In this document: positions 1 through 8,604 of the stretch, piece after piece
How positions within the stretch are numbered: the first letter of the stretch is position 1
Layout: every line of letters starts with the position of its first letter
DNA from: a virus
DNA: 57,814 nt
Virus record (IMG/VR): IMGVR_UViG_3300035703_000106
Location: 1-57,814 of that record
Strand: one strand, 5' to 3'
Notes under the pieces: model-generated
Databases searched by the model: none
What the model was told of the DNA's origin: nothing
The model's input: only the letters and a program-made list of their open reading frames with translations
Position numbers and translations under genes: made by a program

Positions 1-80
1 GTCTTGTCGAATGGAGTGACAAGTAAAGTGAGGAATCTGAATGTGTAGACTAAATCGCCTGCTTGTTTGATTAATCCCAT
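1..80 (-). CDS. N-terminus of an unidentified phage protein (partial)
   Basis: The first 26 codons of a minus-strand gene lie at the left edge and the rest is outside the window. Translation begins MGLIKQAGDLVYTFRFL and stays open to base 1. The start ATG overlaps the stop of the upstream 121-residue gene by one base (TAATG), which indicates translational coupling. The fragment is too short for a functional call; my impression that T4-like marine phages carry a similar N-terminus is from memory only. Confidence 0.6.
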   Translation of the reverse strand, partial: MGLIKQAGDLVYTFRFLTLLVTPFDK

Positions 81-445
81 TATATCCTCTTTAATTTCTC
101 AATGACTTCCGGATCAGATTCTATTTCTTTTAACTGATTCGGGCGAACATGATTTAAATATTCTAAGAAAGGCTTTATTACCTTCCAGTGTTTAGGTTCT
201 AATCTTAAGCCTAATAGACGTAAGGCTGCATAGTTACCAAATACATTAAAAATTACAATTGTATGATTTAGTATCAAGCGTTCGGATAGAATACCTGTTT
301 CGATATATCTATTCACCAAACGCTTGATATATTTAAACCGCTTTAGATCATCATAAAATTCTTCAGGATCAATTTTACCCTTTGGAGAGTAATAGTGCTT
401 CGCTGCAAATTTTACTAGATCTTCTTCTAGTAAATCATCATCCAT
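80..445 (-). CDS. Conserved-looking hypothetical protein, 121 aa
   Basis: A 121-residue soluble protein with no signal peptide or membrane segment. It has an acidic N-terminus (MDDDLLEEDL), a basic helix around residues 33-48, then a hydrophobic stretch (TIVIFNVFGNYAALRLLGL). It is the last complete gene of the late operon that begins near 9.4 kb, 8 bases downstream of the first repeat protein, and its stop overlaps the next start by one base. I do not recognise the family. Its place suggests a virion or assembly role, which is inference. Confidence 0.65.
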   Translation of the reverse strand: MDDDLLEEDLVKFAAKHYYSPKGKIDPEEFYDDLKRFKYIKRLVNRYIETGILSERLILNHTIVIFNVFGNYAALRLLGLRLEPKHWKVIKPFLEYLNHVRPNQLKEIESDPEVIEKLKRI

Positions 446-453
446 GAATTATC

Positions 454-1674
454 TTATGCGTCCTTGAAGCCGTCGTCTTCTTTCTTTGAAGCTCTTGCGG
501 TAATGTCAAGTGGTTTATTAATAATATTCTTATCACCCTGAAGTGCATCGCCATGACGAGCTGGAGCTTTCTTAGCAGATTTACGCATTGCGTCAAAGGA
601 CTTTTTGTCGACCTTTGGCTCGTTTACGAAATCAGGCATAGGAGTCTTACGAGCAAGTTCTTTCTTTGCATTTGGAGAAAGACCTTCACCAGGAGGAGAA
701 GCTACACCAGGACGCCCGCTGTGTGATGCAGTTGCTGCTTCAGTTTGTACTGATTCTTTCTTCATATCCCAAGGAGCTGGCTTCAGAGAAACCTTATCCT
801 TTGGTTTTGCTTTGGCTGAAGATAGTGCCGCCTTAACCTGCTTATCGGTTAATTTAGCTTCATCTACTTCTTCTTTAGTCATTTTGTCAACAGCTTTAGA
901 GATACCCATATCTCTTTTATATGACTTCTGAAGATTAGCCATGCTTGCGTCTTTTTCTGCACCACGCTTATATTCTCTTCCTGCTAGATTGCGAGAAGCT
1001 TTCTTAACATAAGAACCAAGGGTCTTCTTTGAAAGTTCGTCGAGCTCTTCGACTTCTTCATTTGCCTTAACTTTTACAGAGAATGAATTCTTTTTCATTC
1101 CTAACTTTCCTCTAGCAGTCAATATTCCTGTGGAACGCTTGCTAACCGCTTTACGTGTTTTATCTTCGGTGTCCTTAGATGGAGCTTCTCCACCTTTCCA
1201 AGGATAATCCATAATTTTTCCAGAACGACTATCAGTTCTAGAATCCCAGTCTTTTGTTTTTCTTTGATGTTTCTGTAGGTTAGATCCTGCTTTTTTTGCA
1301 TATGACTTAAGCGTATCTGATGAAAGTTCGTCAAGCTCTTCAACTTCTTCTTTCATGTCGTCTTTTTCATCTTCTTCGTCATCATCTTCTTTATCTTTCG
1401 ACTTCTTGCCTTTTTTCTTGTCCATATAGGCTTGAAGAGCTGGAGGCAGCTTGCCTTCAGAAGTCTGTACTTCGACTTCTTTACCCTTACCTTTACCCTT
1501 AATAGCAGCAGAAACAGTCTTACGACGGTTGTGTAGATATTTGTCGGACTTATCTACATCTCCATCGTTGTCGATATCAGCATCAGCTTTACCAACTGGA
1601 TCTAGTTTCTTCTTTGACGCTTCTTGCACCTGAAGCCAAGCCTGCGCCATCCTTTTAATGTCTTCTGTTTTCAT
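454..1674 (-). CDS. Repeat protein with [LI]DE sites, putative internal head protein
   Basis: A 406-residue, highly charged, low-complexity protein. Residues 31-42 hold an EF-hand or dockerin-like acidic loop (DADIDNDGDVDK). Two copies of a repeat core occur: LDELSSDTLKSYAKKAG at 114-130 and LDELSKKTLGSYVKKAS at 211-227. The same core appears five times in the 540-residue protein encoded just upstream (2266-3888), so the two genes are related by repeat sharing. LDE fits the (I/L)xE consensus of T4 prohead protease gp21, with Glu116 and Glu213 at P1. The N-terminus (MKTEDIKRMAQAW) is a weak match to a capsid-targeting peptide. The likely role is a packaged, protease-processed basic head protein; this is inference from motif and operon position. 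Confidence 0.75.
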   Translation of the reverse strand: MKTEDIKRMAQAWLQVQEASKKKLDPVGKADADIDNDGDVDKSDKYLHNRRKTVSAAIKGKGKGKEVEVQTSEGKLPPALQAYMDKKKGKKSKDKEDDDEEDEKDDMKEEVEELDELSSDTLKSYAKKAGSNLQKHQRKTKDWDSRTDSRSGKIMDYPWKGGEAPSKDTEDKTRKAVSKRSTGILTARGKLGMKKNSFSVKVKANEEVEELDELSKKTLGSYVKKASRNLAGREYKRGAEKDASMANLQKSYKRDMGISKAVDKMTKEEVDEAKLTDKQVKAALSSAKAKPKDKVSLKPAPWDMKKESVQTEAATASHSGRPGVASPPGEGLSPNAKKELARKTPMPDFVNEPKVDKKSFDAMRKSAKKAPARHGDALQGDKNIINKPLDITARASKKEDDGFKDA

Positions 1675-1683
1675 TTTCTTTCC

Positions 1684-1956
1684 TTACATTAGTATGTTAG
1701 AGGCGATGGCGCCTGACATTGCGACTATAGCTACCCAAAATAGCTTATTAATTGTATTTACCGTTACTGCATTCTGTGTTACAAGCTTTTCCAGCTCGTC
1801 AAGTTTAGCAGAGAATTTATTCATACGATCATATTGGGATGCGTACTTTTGTTCCATAGAGATAAGCTTTTCTTCGGCACGAGCAACGGTAATCATTGCT
1901 TCAGAAAGCTTATCTATCTTATTCTCAATACGATCTAATCTGCTATCATCTGACAT
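1684..1956 (-). CDS. Small coiled-coil protein with C-terminal membrane anchor (XhlA-like)
   Basis: About 90 residues from the preferred start MSDDSRLDRIENKIDKL; an in-frame extension to 1986 is possible. Residues 1-65 form a heptad-rich charged coiled coil, followed by one hydrophobic segment (LFWVAIVAMSGAIASNIL) at the C-terminus. This layout resembles XhlA-type haemolysin/holin-accessory proteins. It sits between two tagged head-protein genes. Alternatives are a spanin-like or virion membrane protein. The topology is visible; the function is inferred. Confidence 0.6.
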   Translation of the reverse strand: MSDDSRLDRIENKIDKLSEAMITVARAEEKLISMEQKYASQYDRMNKFSAKLDELEKLVTQNAVTVNTINKLFWVAIVAMSGAIASNILM

Positions 1957-1961
1957 GTCTT

Positions 1962-2273
1962 TTACCATTTTACTTTGTCTGCCCAATAAGCAGCTGACAT
2001 TTTACCTTTTGCAATATTCTTGGCATGACGTGCCTTGAATGATTTGCGACGTGCCTTTTGACGATCAGATTCGCCCTTCTTTGGTGCACCAGCAGTAGTA
2101 ACACCAGCTTGACCGAAACGAATAGTCTTTACCTGGTCACCATCTTTTGCAACCACAATATGACTCTTAGTAGGATGGCTTGGTGTCCCTTTTGGTTTAT
2201 TATACCCCGAGACACCAGCTTGTTTAAGACGGGAATCTTTTTCTTCGTTAATAAAATCCCTGAACTTAATCAT
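1962..2273 (-). CDS. Small basic protein with capsid-targeting-type N-terminus
   Basis: 103 residues, strongly basic. The first ten residues, MIKFRDFINE, match the T4 internal-protein capsid-targeting peptide (MKTYQEFIAE in IPIII, from memory) in length, aromatic at 4 and 7, and I-x-E at 8-10. The C-terminal half (RRKSFKARHAKNIAKGKM, then AYWADKVKW) is a motif I associate with conserved marine T4-like phage proteins of unknown function. Its start overlaps the end of the 540-residue repeat gene by 8 bases. Predicted: targeted into the prohead and cleaved by gp21 after Glu10. Confidence 0.75.
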   Translation of the reverse strand: MIKFRDFINEEKDSRLKQAGVSGYNKPKGTPSHPTKSHIVVAKDGDQVKTIRFGQAGVTTAGAPKKGESDRQKARRKSFKARHAKNIAKGKMSAAYWADKVKW

Positions 2274-3888
2274 TTTTAATCATCTTCTTATCGGTCTTTA
2301 CCATACGAATCCCGACCTTACCGTCTGGACGAACATATTTCTCTGGCTTTTTATCAGCTGATTGTACAGCTTCCTTTGTAAGTTTATCGACAGCCTTATT
2401 GATATTATCTCTGCGATTTGCTCTCTTCATAAGAAGTGTATTATTGTGCTTAACTGGATCTTTTACACCACGTGGGTCAACATATCTGTTACGAGTAACT
2501 TCTGCTTCACGGTTGCCTAGATCATCTTTTGCTTTCTTTACATATGAACCAAGGGTCTTCTTTGAAAGCTCATCGATCTGTTCAGCTTCTTCTTTAGTCA
2601 GTTTATCTGTAGCTCTTGCAATACCTTTCATGCGATTGGCAATGTTACGCTTAATTTCTGGGGATGATTTCCCCATGGAAGAAGAAGCTTGTGCAGCAGC
2701 AACTGCAGCATTTCCAGCCATATTACCTGAAGCTTTCTTTACATACGAACCAAGAGTTGATTTCTTGAGTTCATCGATCTGTTCAGCTTCTTCTTTAGTC
2801 AGTTTATCAGTTGCCTTTGCAATACCTGACATACGTTGACCCATTCTTTTTCTAGCACGTTCGGTCTCAGGATCATTTTTACCAGCTAAAACTTTTGCAG
2901 TATTACCGATCTGATTGGTAGAAGCTTTCTTGATATATGAGCCAAGAGTCTTTTTATCCAGTTCGTCAATCTGTTCAGCTTCTTCATTAGTAAAGCGAGG
3001 TCTACTCATAGGACTGTATCCTGTATTTTTCTTAGGAGACGGTTTAATTACGCCTGATTCAGGTTTTTTGTTATCAGCAGAAGCTCTACTGTCAGCCCTA
3101 CGATCTAACCTACGAGCAGTACTTATTGCCATGACTGCACGAGCAGCACCAGAGATTTCATCAAGCTCTTCAGCTTCTTCTTTGGTAAGTTTGTTAGTTG
3201 CTGTAGAAATACCAATCTGTCTTCCGAGAGCCTTCATATAATTCTTACCACTATCTTTATCACGAACGTCACCTGCTCTATAAGCTTTAGTAACTGCATC
3301 ACCCGCAGCTTTCTTTACATATGAGGTAAGTGTCTTCTTTGAGAGTTCGTCTAGCTCTTCAGCTTCTTCTTTCATCTTAACTTTATAACCAGCATACTGC
3401 TTATCTGTCATACGCTTGGCTTGTGACTTATCTTTATCATCTTTATTGCGATCAGCTTTTTCTTTATCCATACGAATCTTTTGTAATGGAGAAATAGTAA
3501 CCGATTCTTCCATCGATTCATCTTCATCATCTTCGTCACTATTTTCTGCATCAAGGTAATCACGCACAGAACGAATATAGTCAGTTGCCTTAGTAACTTT
3601 ATTCTGTACCCACTCAGGAAGATTATCATCATCCCCGACCATCTTCATAAGTTTCTCATTCGCAGAACAGATCTGACGAAGTTGATTCTTCATCATATCG
3701 CCTTCTTTGTCGTACTCATTTGGGTCTTTTGCTTCAGCAACCTTTTTCGCCTGCCAAGTAGCAATCGCCATTTTCTTTTTCATATCCATGCCAGGATTCT
3801 CACGCTCCATTGCTTTCGCAATCTCTTCGCGCTTTTTCTTTTCAGCAGGAGTAAGTGTCTTTTCTCTCAGATCCTTGAAACTTTTCAT
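2266..3888 (-). CDS. Five-repeat protein with regularly spaced gp21-type cleavage sites
   Basis: 540 residues, very rich in Lys, Glu, Asp and Ala. The N-terminus MKSFKDLRE resembles a capsid-targeting peptide ending in L-x-E. Residues 174-509 contain five units, each opening with E-E-A-E-x-[LI]-D-E and usually continuing LSKKTLGSYVKKAS, then a variable basic stretch and a closing xxKATDKLTK. The [LI]DE glutamates are residues 181, 244, 309, 373 and 440, spacing 63-67. In T4, gp21 cleaves after Glu in (I/L)xE. Cleavage at these sites would release four basic peptides of about 65 residues plus a 100-residue C-terminal piece. This polyprotein reading is inference; the spacing and motifs are directly visible. 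The gene is flanked by other tagged genes in a late operon. Confidence 0.8.
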   Translation of the reverse strand: MKSFKDLREKTLTPAEKKKREEIAKAMERENPGMDMKKKMAIATWQAKKVAEAKDPNEYDKEGDMMKNQLRQICSANEKLMKMVGDDDNLPEWVQNKVTKATDYIRSVRDYLDAENSDEDDEDESMEESVTISPLQKIRMDKEKADRNKDDKDKSQAKRMTDKQYAGYKVKMKEEAEELDELSKKTLTSYVKKAAGDAVTKAYRAGDVRDKDSGKNYMKALGRQIGISTATNKLTKEEAEELDEISGAARAVMAISTARRLDRRADSRASADNKKPESGVIKPSPKKNTGYSPMSRPRFTNEEAEQIDELDKKTLGSYIKKASTNQIGNTAKVLAGKNDPETERARKRMGQRMSGIAKATDKLTKEEAEQIDELKKSTLGSYVKKASGNMAGNAAVAAAQASSSMGKSSPEIKRNIANRMKGIARATDKLTKEEAEQIDELSKKTLGSYVKKAKDDLGNREAEVTRNRYVDPRGVKDPVKHNNTLLMKRANRRDNINKAVDKLTKEAVQSADKKPEKYVRPDGKVGIRMVKTDKKMIKND

Positions 3889-4145
3889 TTTTTAATATTT
3901 CCTTTTTGCTTAGCCCAAAGATCTGGGTCGCCTTTAACTCTGGTTCTACCACCGGTGATGAAGCTATTTACACGTGCCATACCCCACTGCTGCGGAGTAG
4001 TGCCAGGCTTATGACCAACCTTCCAAGCAGCAACACCGCGCTTGTAAACTTGCTTTAGAATTGATAGACTGAATCCACTTTGCTTTGCTTTGTTTGCAAG
4101 GCCTGTGTCAGCTTCTTCTTTGAGATAAGATTTAAAAGTAATCAT
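3885..4145 (-). CDS. Small protein with capsid-targeting-type N-terminus
   Basis: 86 residues. MITFKSYLKE fits the ten-residue capsid-targeting pattern (aromatic at 4 and 7, L-x-E at 8-10). The mature part contains GVAAWKVGHKPGTTPQQWGM and VNSFITGGRTR, a compact motif I associate with a small conserved phage family of unknown function. The gene overlaps both neighbours by four bases (ATGA type), so it is translationally coupled to the nucleotidyltransferase upstream and the repeat protein downstream. No catalytic motif is seen. Confidence 0.75.
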   Translation of the reverse strand: MITFKSYLKEEADTGLANKAKQSGFSLSILKQVYKRGVAAWKVGHKPGTTPQQWGMARVNSFITGGRTRVKGDPDLWAKQKGNIKK

Positions 4146-5548
4146 TTGTCCCCATACATCTGTTTGAATCTTAATGTGTACTGGCTAGGCTTAGTGCCTT
4201 TTTTGCGAGCGGCTTTATCACCTGGTGCATCTTTATATAGATCTGGATTACCGTGGTCAGTTCTCTTGGACATTTTCTTGAAATGTGCATCACGAGCTGC
4301 CTTAGTGGATTTTGATTTAATACCAATTTGGAATGTAGCTGGCTGAGAACCTTTACGATCATCAATGTCTTTATCCTGGCCGACCTCGATCTTTTCATTC
4401 GTAGGTACGCAGTTTGGAACCATCTTACCATTCTTCATCTTGGTGCCAACCTGTCTGTAACCAGGCCAGCACGGTCCTTCTTCGGGTAAGTCAAGAGTCT
4501 TAGGATAACCTTTTTGTCCTGGTTTTAATTTAGGTTTACCGGACATACGGCGTTTACGGATGTTATCCCAGATATTGCTTTCATCAACATCTTCATTCTG
4601 GCCCGGAGTCATCTTCTTTGCCTTCTTAGTAGACTCTGGTGTACCCCAATCAGGCTTATCAGCGTACATGCTTTTGCCTTCTTGTAGTTTCATAGAGAAA
4701 GAAGCAACCTCATACTCTGGGTATTTCTCTTCTACCTTCTCCACTGCGTCAAGCCACTTACGGTATTCATTCGCCTTTGATTCGATAATAACGTAGTTTG
4801 TACCAAGGCGCTTTACTTTACCAATCTCTCCATTCTCTTTAATGACGACTTCATCACCAACTTCGAAGAGTTTACCGTCAACATAGGATTCACGTATATC
4901 TGATACAGGATCAAGCTGGACGTGCTTACGATAGTCTGTAGCTTCCTTTAGTCCCATACCCTTACGAACAGCATTAAAAAGCGCCTTCGAATCTGAATTC
5001 GAAAACGCCTTTGGAAGACCTTGCACAAATGTAGTAAAGTCATTCTCTGATGCAGCTGCACGCATCTTAGATGCGCTCATACCTTCTACGCCTTCTGCAT
5101 CAGGATCGCGCTCGCCCGCGGATACGACCTTAATATCCATGAAGTTATAGAAGCCATGACGGGCTTTTTTACCGTTGTAGTTATTCAGAAGAGCATCGAA
5201 TTCTCTTACACGGTCAGATCCGACAACCATTACGATTCTACGGAAGCCTTCGTCATAGAGTGAAACTGCTACATCGATTGCTGTCTTGATCTTATTGTTC
5301 ATAAGAACGTTGCGTGCATGTCGTGGAAACATCCTACGAACGAACTTAACCTTATCCTTATATTCCAAAGGATTCTTATTATTGTCTGAAGACTGTGACA
5401 GATATAGTCTGTATGGATTCTTACCAGCAGTAGAAGCAAGTTTATCTAACAGCTTCTCATGACCAATCGTCGGCGGATTCATTCTCCCGAAGGAGAAGAA
5501 AACCGTCTTTTCTTCTTCAACTAAATACTGCTTAAACGATCCAATCAT
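4142..5548 (-). CDS. NMNAT/cytidylyltransferase-like nucleotidyltransferase with capsid-targeting-type N-terminus
   Basis: 468 residues. After a targeting-type peptide (MIGSFKQYLVE, L-x-E at 9-11) a nucleotidyltransferase alpha/beta-phosphodiesterase domain begins: FSFGRMNPPTIGH at 18-30 carries the (T/H)xGH signature and SASKMR at 158-163 the second nucleotide-binding signature. Family members transfer NMP from an NTP, for example NMN adenylyl- or phosphate cytidylyl-transfer; the substrate cannot be read here. The C-terminal half (about 205-468) is lysine-rich, ending in a basic tail (PSQYTLRFKQMYGDK) typical of small phage head proteins. A packaged NAD- or nucleotide-metabolising enzyme is a reasonable inference. 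Confidence 0.8.
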   Translation of the reverse strand: MIGSFKQYLVEEEKTVFFSFGRMNPPTIGHEKLLDKLASTAGKNPYRLYLSQSSDNNKNPLEYKDKVKFVRRMFPRHARNVLMNNKIKTAIDVAVSLYDEGFRRIVMVVGSDRVREFDALLNNYNGKKARHGFYNFMDIKVVSAGERDPDAEGVEGMSASKMRAAASENDFTTFVQGLPKAFSNSDSKALFNAVRKGMGLKEATDYRKHVQLDPVSDIRESYVDGKLFEVGDEVVIKENGEIGKVKRLGTNYVIIESKANEYRKWLDAVEKVEEKYPEYEVASFSMKLQEGKSMYADKPDWGTPESTKKAKKMTPGQNEDVDESNIWDNIRKRRMSGKPKLKPGQKGYPKTLDLPEEGPCWPGYRQVGTKMKNGKMVPNCVPTNEKIEVGQDKDIDDRKGSQPATFQIGIKSKSTKAARDAHFKKMSKRTDHGNPDLYKDAPGDKAARKKGTKPSQYTLRFKQMYGDK

Positions 5549-6015
5549 TCTTCGGCCTTTGGATTCTTTCTTTCCATTTCCTTTTTACGAACATCTTTAA
5601 TCATCTTGACTGCAAGACGTTCAATTCTGTTCTTAAAGGCTGGTCTACTAAGACGAGTTTCAATCTCAGCTTTTCTCGCTGGGGTAAGTTCATCCCTTGG
5701 GATGTTCTTTACTATCTTATTATAGATTGCTTTATAAGCTGCGCGGCGAGCTCTTTTCTCTAGAGTTTCTTTGCTAGCAAATCTACGGGCAGCTCTACGC
5801 TTACCCATCTGGATCTTTGCTTTATTACGGCGAATATCTCTAGATTTCTTAAGACGGGTAGCAATCGAAAGAGCTTCATCTACTTCGGTCTCTTCCCCGA
5901 TTGGACCACCTTCACCAACACCAATGGTGCGCTTGCGACGGTAAGCTCTATAGTTAACGAGTTCATCTTCTCCCGGAAGATACTCGACAGTCATCATATC
6001 TTTAAATCTTAGCAT
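5545..6015 (-). CDS. Very basic 156-aa protein, putative DNA-associated head protein
   Basis: 156 residues with a long arginine- and lysine-rich helical region (about 50-150), including RRNKAKIQMGKRRAARRF. The N-terminus MLRFKDMMTVE keeps aromatic-4 and a Glu at 11 but has T-V-E rather than I/L-x-E, so it is only a weak capsid-targeting match. It overlaps the nucleotidyltransferase start by four bases. The charge and location suggest a DNA-binding internal head or assembly protein. No enzyme motif is seen. Confidence 0.65.
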   Translation of the reverse strand: MLRFKDMMTVEYLPGEDELVNYRAYRRKRTIGVGEGGPIGEETEVDEALSIATRLKKSRDIRRNKAKIQMGKRRAARRFASKETLEKRARRAAYKAIYNKIVKNIPRDELTPARKAEIETRLSRPAFKNRIERLAVKMIKDVRKKEMERKNPKAEE

Positions 6016-7248
6016 TTATCTTCTTCCCGGTTTATCCCATCCCTTTAACGTATCTGGTGAGAAGTTGTTGAATGAAAATTCCATTCGATCAACGATCTTC
6101 ACCGCATCACCACCAAGCTTATCTATAGCCACATAACCCTCTGGACCTGTAGTCTTAAATCCGTTACGAGTCTTAACAAAATGTTTAGTTTTAGATAATT
6201 TATTAAGTATATTTATAAGTTTTAATTTTGCTAAAACGATCATTTTCTGCAAATCGAACATCAATTTCAGGGATTTTTTATTCTCATTTGAAAAAAATCT
6301 TAGGATTTCGTCACGCTTTTTGATTTGGGCGGCCTTACCTTTTTCGGTGTTGCGGCTTTCGATTTCTTTTTGGTAGCGGGCTTTGATCCATCTGACGAGA
6401 CCGTTGGTGTGGGCTGCGGTGTCGGTGACGATGGTTCCGGCTCTGACAAAGGTGTTATTGTAGGTTTCGATGAGGACTGCGAGCTCTCTGTTGGCTTCGA
6501 GTTCTCGTAGTGTATTCCCAGCAATTTGGTTAAAGATTTTACCAGCTTCTGAAAGATATTCATTGACCATCTCCGTTTCTTGTGAAGTCATTGTTAAATT
6601 CGTCAAGTCACGGAGCATAGCATCCTGCGACCAAATGTTCTTGGATTTCTTAAACTTACTTATATCTACCCCATACGAGGCGCGCATAGATTCAAATGTG
6701 CTACCGGTGTAAGAGGTATGCCAGACAATACCAATCTTTGCAGATCTAACGTTCTTTGCAGCATCTGAATTTGCAGGGATAGCATATACAATTGTATTCG
6801 GATGGAAGGTAACATATTGTTCTCCGTCTATGGTCTCTGTAGACAAATCACCGGGTCCGAAGAGGAAATCTCCCTGTACCACACCGGTAATTCCCAGTTC
6901 AGGCAAGTATCTGAGTGCCAGTTTGAGTTTATCTGCAAGATCACCAGAAGTATCAGCATCGACGTCAGCTGAAGATTTGTAGACTTTAGGGTTCTTGTTG
7001 AAAATTCCTTTCTTGGCCACGAAAAATTTATTATCACTCGGATCAATACCAGCAAAAATAGCAGGAGCACCATCCCACTTAACACTGACGTTTCCAGCAT
7101 GTGTTCCTTTCAACATATCACGAAGAGACCTAAGAGCAAGGATTGCTTCCCTTGCGCCTTTTACACCACCATATAATACGCGGTCTTCCACATGTGTCAT
7201 GTGGGTATTCTTTTGTTCTGTTATAAATGATTCGAAGTTTTCCATCAT
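6016..7248 (-). CDS. Ligase-like covalent nucleotidyltransferase with capsid-targeting-type N-terminus
   Basis: 410 residues. The start reads MMENFESFITE; from the second Met it is a ten-residue capsid-targeting pattern ending I-T-E. VKWDGAP at 56-62 matches motif I (KxDG) of ATP-dependent DNA/RNA ligases and capping enzymes, Lys57 being the predicted nucleotide-attachment residue. Downstream GVVQGDFLFGPGDL and a late GDAVKIVDRMEF segment sit where ligase motifs III-IV and V are expected. I associate this with the phage family DUF6267, from memory. Predicted: an RNA- or DNA-ligase-type enzyme that may be delivered with the DNA. It could instead be a sealed nucleotidyltransferase fold without ligase activity. 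Confidence 0.7.
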   Translation of the reverse strand: MMENFESFITEQKNTHMTHVEDRVLYGGVKGAREAILALRSLRDMLKGTHAGNVSVKWDGAPAIFAGIDPSDNKFFVAKKGIFNKNPKVYKSSADVDADTSGDLADKLKLALRYLPELGITGVVQGDFLFGPGDLSTETIDGEQYVTFHPNTIVYAIPANSDAAKNVRSAKIGIVWHTSYTGSTFESMRASYGVDISKFKKSKNIWSQDAMLRDLTNLTMTSQETEMVNEYLSEAGKIFNQIAGNTLRELEANRELAVLIETYNNTFVRAGTIVTDTAAHTNGLVRWIKARYQKEIESRNTEKGKAAQIKKRDEILRFFSNENKKSLKLMFDLQKMIVLAKLKLINILNKLSKTKHFVKTRNGFKTTGPEGYVAIDKLGGDAVKIVDRMEFSFNNFSPDTLKGWDKPGRR

Positions 7249-8603
7249 TGGGTAATCTCTTGCCAGGTTAAAGCTAAAGTAGCATCATCATTATTTGTAG
7301 TAGGAACTACAGCAAAGGTTAATATGTCTCCGGCGCTATCTGCTTCGATTATTTTACGAGTAAGCTGTAAACCATGATTAAAATGATCGGAAAGATCTAC
7401 AGGATCAATGGTTTCTTGTCCGAAAAATACCCCCTGGAAAACAGTTGTACCACCTGTAATACCAGTAGCAGATAAATCATACTCTACAGCCGAACCCGAG
7501 TCTGTTAAATTCCATGATGCGTTTGTAAGTGTACAATCTTTTATAATTTTATACACAAATCCGGTGTTTTGAATCCCATACATAGTTAAAAGTCTAGGAA
7601 TAACTACCGCATCTGTATGATTTTCTCTTAGTTTAATTGATATCATAGGATTGTTAATGGAATTTGTTAAGTTTTTACCTGTAATAGGATTAGACACCGC
7701 TCTCGTAATACCGATCTGTTCATATCCACCTTCAGAAATAACCGTAGAACAAATCTGTTTAAGCATACTGCTAGATTCAGTCGCCCCCGTGTTTGTAATT
7801 TCATAACGAATAGGAAGAGTTGCTGTAGTAATATAAGTGCCAATAGTCTCATTCGCATGGTGAAAAATGTGGCAAATAATATATTGACCGTTAATAACAA
7901 AACCGGATCTTACAGAACCAACCCCGAGCCATTCTATATCAACCCAGAAAATATGGGACTTGGATAAATCTATAGTAACACCGCTTAAACCGGTACCATC
8001 CAACTTATCTACGTTCCACTGAGATTGGGGTATACGGGTGTTTACTATTTCACCAGTAACGTAACTACGCTTAACAATATACTTATCGAGCCCATCTTGC
8101 TCTAGATATATTCCATTATACTTGCCGAAGTATCCTACGCGCTGTCTAAGATTGTTTTTTGCCGATGCAAAGGTCATAGTGTTCATAATGAATAGACTTT
8201 TGCCGGGTTGATATCCAAATGTTCTATCAGTTTCTCGGACAATTTCATCGCCACTAGCTGTACCAACGGTTAAATCTACCAATGCTTGATTTGCATTATG
8301 GGCAACGGTAGTTGTCCCGGTTCTTTTACTATTCCACTTGTTATTACTTCCAGGGTATCTAAAAGAGCTATCAAATATTGTATGGGGATGAGATATTCTT
8401 AAACGCCCGAAAGCATCTTGTTGTGCGCTTAAGTTTCCAACTGTAGAATAGCTTGCTGCACCACCTAGTACAGCATCAACAGGAAAACGATTCGAAGTAG
8501 TAACCACATCGCCATTCTTATTGGCAATCATATTGACTTCGAAAATATCGTCGTTCTTCTGAGGACGATTTTTACTATTGCGACTTAAGCTATATTGTAC
8601 CAT
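7245..8603 (-). CDS. Virion structural protein (capsid decoration or fibre type)
   Basis: 452 residues, beta-rich, with many Gly, Thr, Ser and Asn and no Cys cluster or enzyme motif. The AFGRLRISHPHTIFDSSF segment (about 64-81) is a signature I recognise from large structural proteins of marine T4-like and related phages. There is no capsid-targeting N-terminus (MVQYSLSRNSKN). It lies inside the late operon and overlaps the ligase-like gene by four bases. It is likely exposed on the virion; head decoration, fibre or baseplate cannot be separated from sequence alone. Confidence 0.65.
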   Translation of the reverse strand: MVQYSLSRNSKNRPQKNDDIFEVNMIANKNGDVVTTSNRFPVDAVLGGAASYSTVGNLSAQQDAFGRLRISHPHTIFDSSFRYPGSNNKWNSKRTGTTTVAHNANQALVDLTVGTASGDEIVRETDRTFGYQPGKSLFIMNTMTFASAKNNLRQRVGYFGKYNGIYLEQDGLDKYIVKRSYVTGEIVNTRIPQSQWNVDKLDGTGLSGVTIDLSKSHIFWVDIEWLGVGSVRSGFVINGQYIICHIFHHANETIGTYITTATLPIRYEITNTGATESSSMLKQICSTVISEGGYEQIGITRAVSNPITGKNLTNSINNPMISIKLRENHTDAVVIPRLLTMYGIQNTGFVYKIIKDCTLTNASWNLTDSGSAVEYDLSATGITGGTTVFQGVFFGQETIDPVDLSDHFNHGLQLTRKIIEADSAGDILTFAVVPTTNNDDATLALTWQEITQ

Positions 8604-8604
8604 A

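Noticed and set aside
454-3888. CRISPR-like repeat array from the periodic motifs
   Set aside because: Repeats are at protein level (about 65 codons, divergent DNA) and in frame, so they are coding repeats, not an array.
6180-6200. TATTTATA inside the ligase-like gene
   Set aside because: AT-rich coding sequence about 180 bases from the next gene; likely chance.
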